A DNA stretch of 6,065 nt from Gammaproteobacteria bacterium (GTDB lineage: Bacteria; Pseudomonadota; Gammaproteobacteria; Burkholderiales; Burkholderiaceae_E): assembly GCA_030425615.1 (NCBI GenBank), contig JAUIAI010000191.1:1-6065 (forward strand), read 5' to 3'. The position numbers and the translations under genes are program-made. Positions 5,961 through 6,065 of the stretch are shown one piece after another (the stretch's first letter is position 1; each line of letters starts with the position of its first letter). The notes under the pieces were generated by a model. The model searched no databases and was not told where the DNA came from. It saw only the letters and a list, made by a program, of their open reading frames with translations.

Positions 5961-6065
5961 TTGTACGAATTCCACTACCAACGGCCTGCCGATCTGCAGT
6001 CGGCGTTGCAGGCCCTTCGCGAACATCCCGAAGCCCGGCCACTGGCCGGCGGGATGACGTTGCTG
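5961..6065 (+). CDS. CoxM-type FAD-binding subunit of a molybdenum hydroxylase (3' truncated by window edge)
   Basis: A TTG start with GGAGG 7 nt upstream opens a frame of 35 codons that runs off the window. The N-terminus, MYEFHYQRPADLQSAL (TTG read as Met), then EHPEARPLAGGMTLL, matches the start of medium (FAD-binding) subunits of the xanthine dehydrogenase/CO dehydrogenase family. In that family the LAGGxTLL segment (28-35) is the first FAD-binding loop. Such subunits pass electrons from the molybdenum subunit through 2Fe-2S clusters to FAD. The small 2Fe-2S and large molybdopterin subunits are usually adjacent and would be expected just downstream. The specific substrate (CO, purine, aldehyde or N-heterocycle) cannot be told from 35 residues. 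Confidence 0.85.
   Translation, partial: MYEFHYQRPADLQSALQALREHPEARPLAGGMTLL

Noticed and set aside
4786..6042. Long minus-strand open frame (418 codons) opposite the chemoreceptor 3' half
   Set aside because: It is antisense to the conserved hairpin and Cache-like region and has no recognisable domain. It also crosses the terminator and the CoxM-like gene start. High GC keeps antisense frames open.

Overview
The window is about 6 kb of very GC-rich, densely coding bacterial chromosome. The protein families (TusA-family sulfur carrier, 7TMR-DISM-like diguanylate cyclase, HAMP chemoreceptor, CoxM-like flavoprotein subunit) fit a motile, Gram-negative, high-GC proteobacterium. I cannot name a genus. 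No RNA genes, CRISPR array, insertion sequence or phage genes are visible, and base composition looks uniform, so this reads as ordinary chromosome.

Layout from left to right. (1) Bases 1-64 may hold the last 20 codons of an unidentified plus-strand gene. (2) A small TusA-type sulfurtransferase (198-437) is followed closely by a classical short-chain dehydrogenase/reductase (about 460-1197); the two probably share a transcript. (3) Convergent to them lies a 666-residue membrane diguanylate cyclase on the minus strand (1231-3231): signal peptide, periplasmic domain, about seven membrane helices, coiled coil, GGEEF domain and a low-complexity Glu-Ala tail. (4) A 249-bp divergent intergenic region (3232-3480) separates it from (5) a 752-residue methyl-accepting chemotaxis protein (3481-5739). 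(6) A good intrinsic terminator (5802-5826) closes the chemoreceptor gene. (7) A leader of about 130 bp precedes a gene cut by the window edge (5961-6065). It starts at TTG behind a strong GGAGG and encodes the N-terminus of a CoxM-type FAD-binding subunit of a molybdenum hydroxylase.

The chemoreceptor and the diguanylate cyclase are divergent neighbours, and both are transmembrane sensors feeding motility outputs (CheA phosphorylation and c-di-GMP). Coordinated control is plausible but inferred only from the layout. The most unusual feature is the chemoreceptor architecture. It has a large helical periplasmic domain in the normal place, and also a Cache-like ligand-binding domain at the C-terminus behind the signalling hairpin, where topology puts it in the cytoplasm. 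The cyclase lacks the RxxD inhibitory site and carries an in-frame hexanucleotide repeat. I see no wholly new multigene system.
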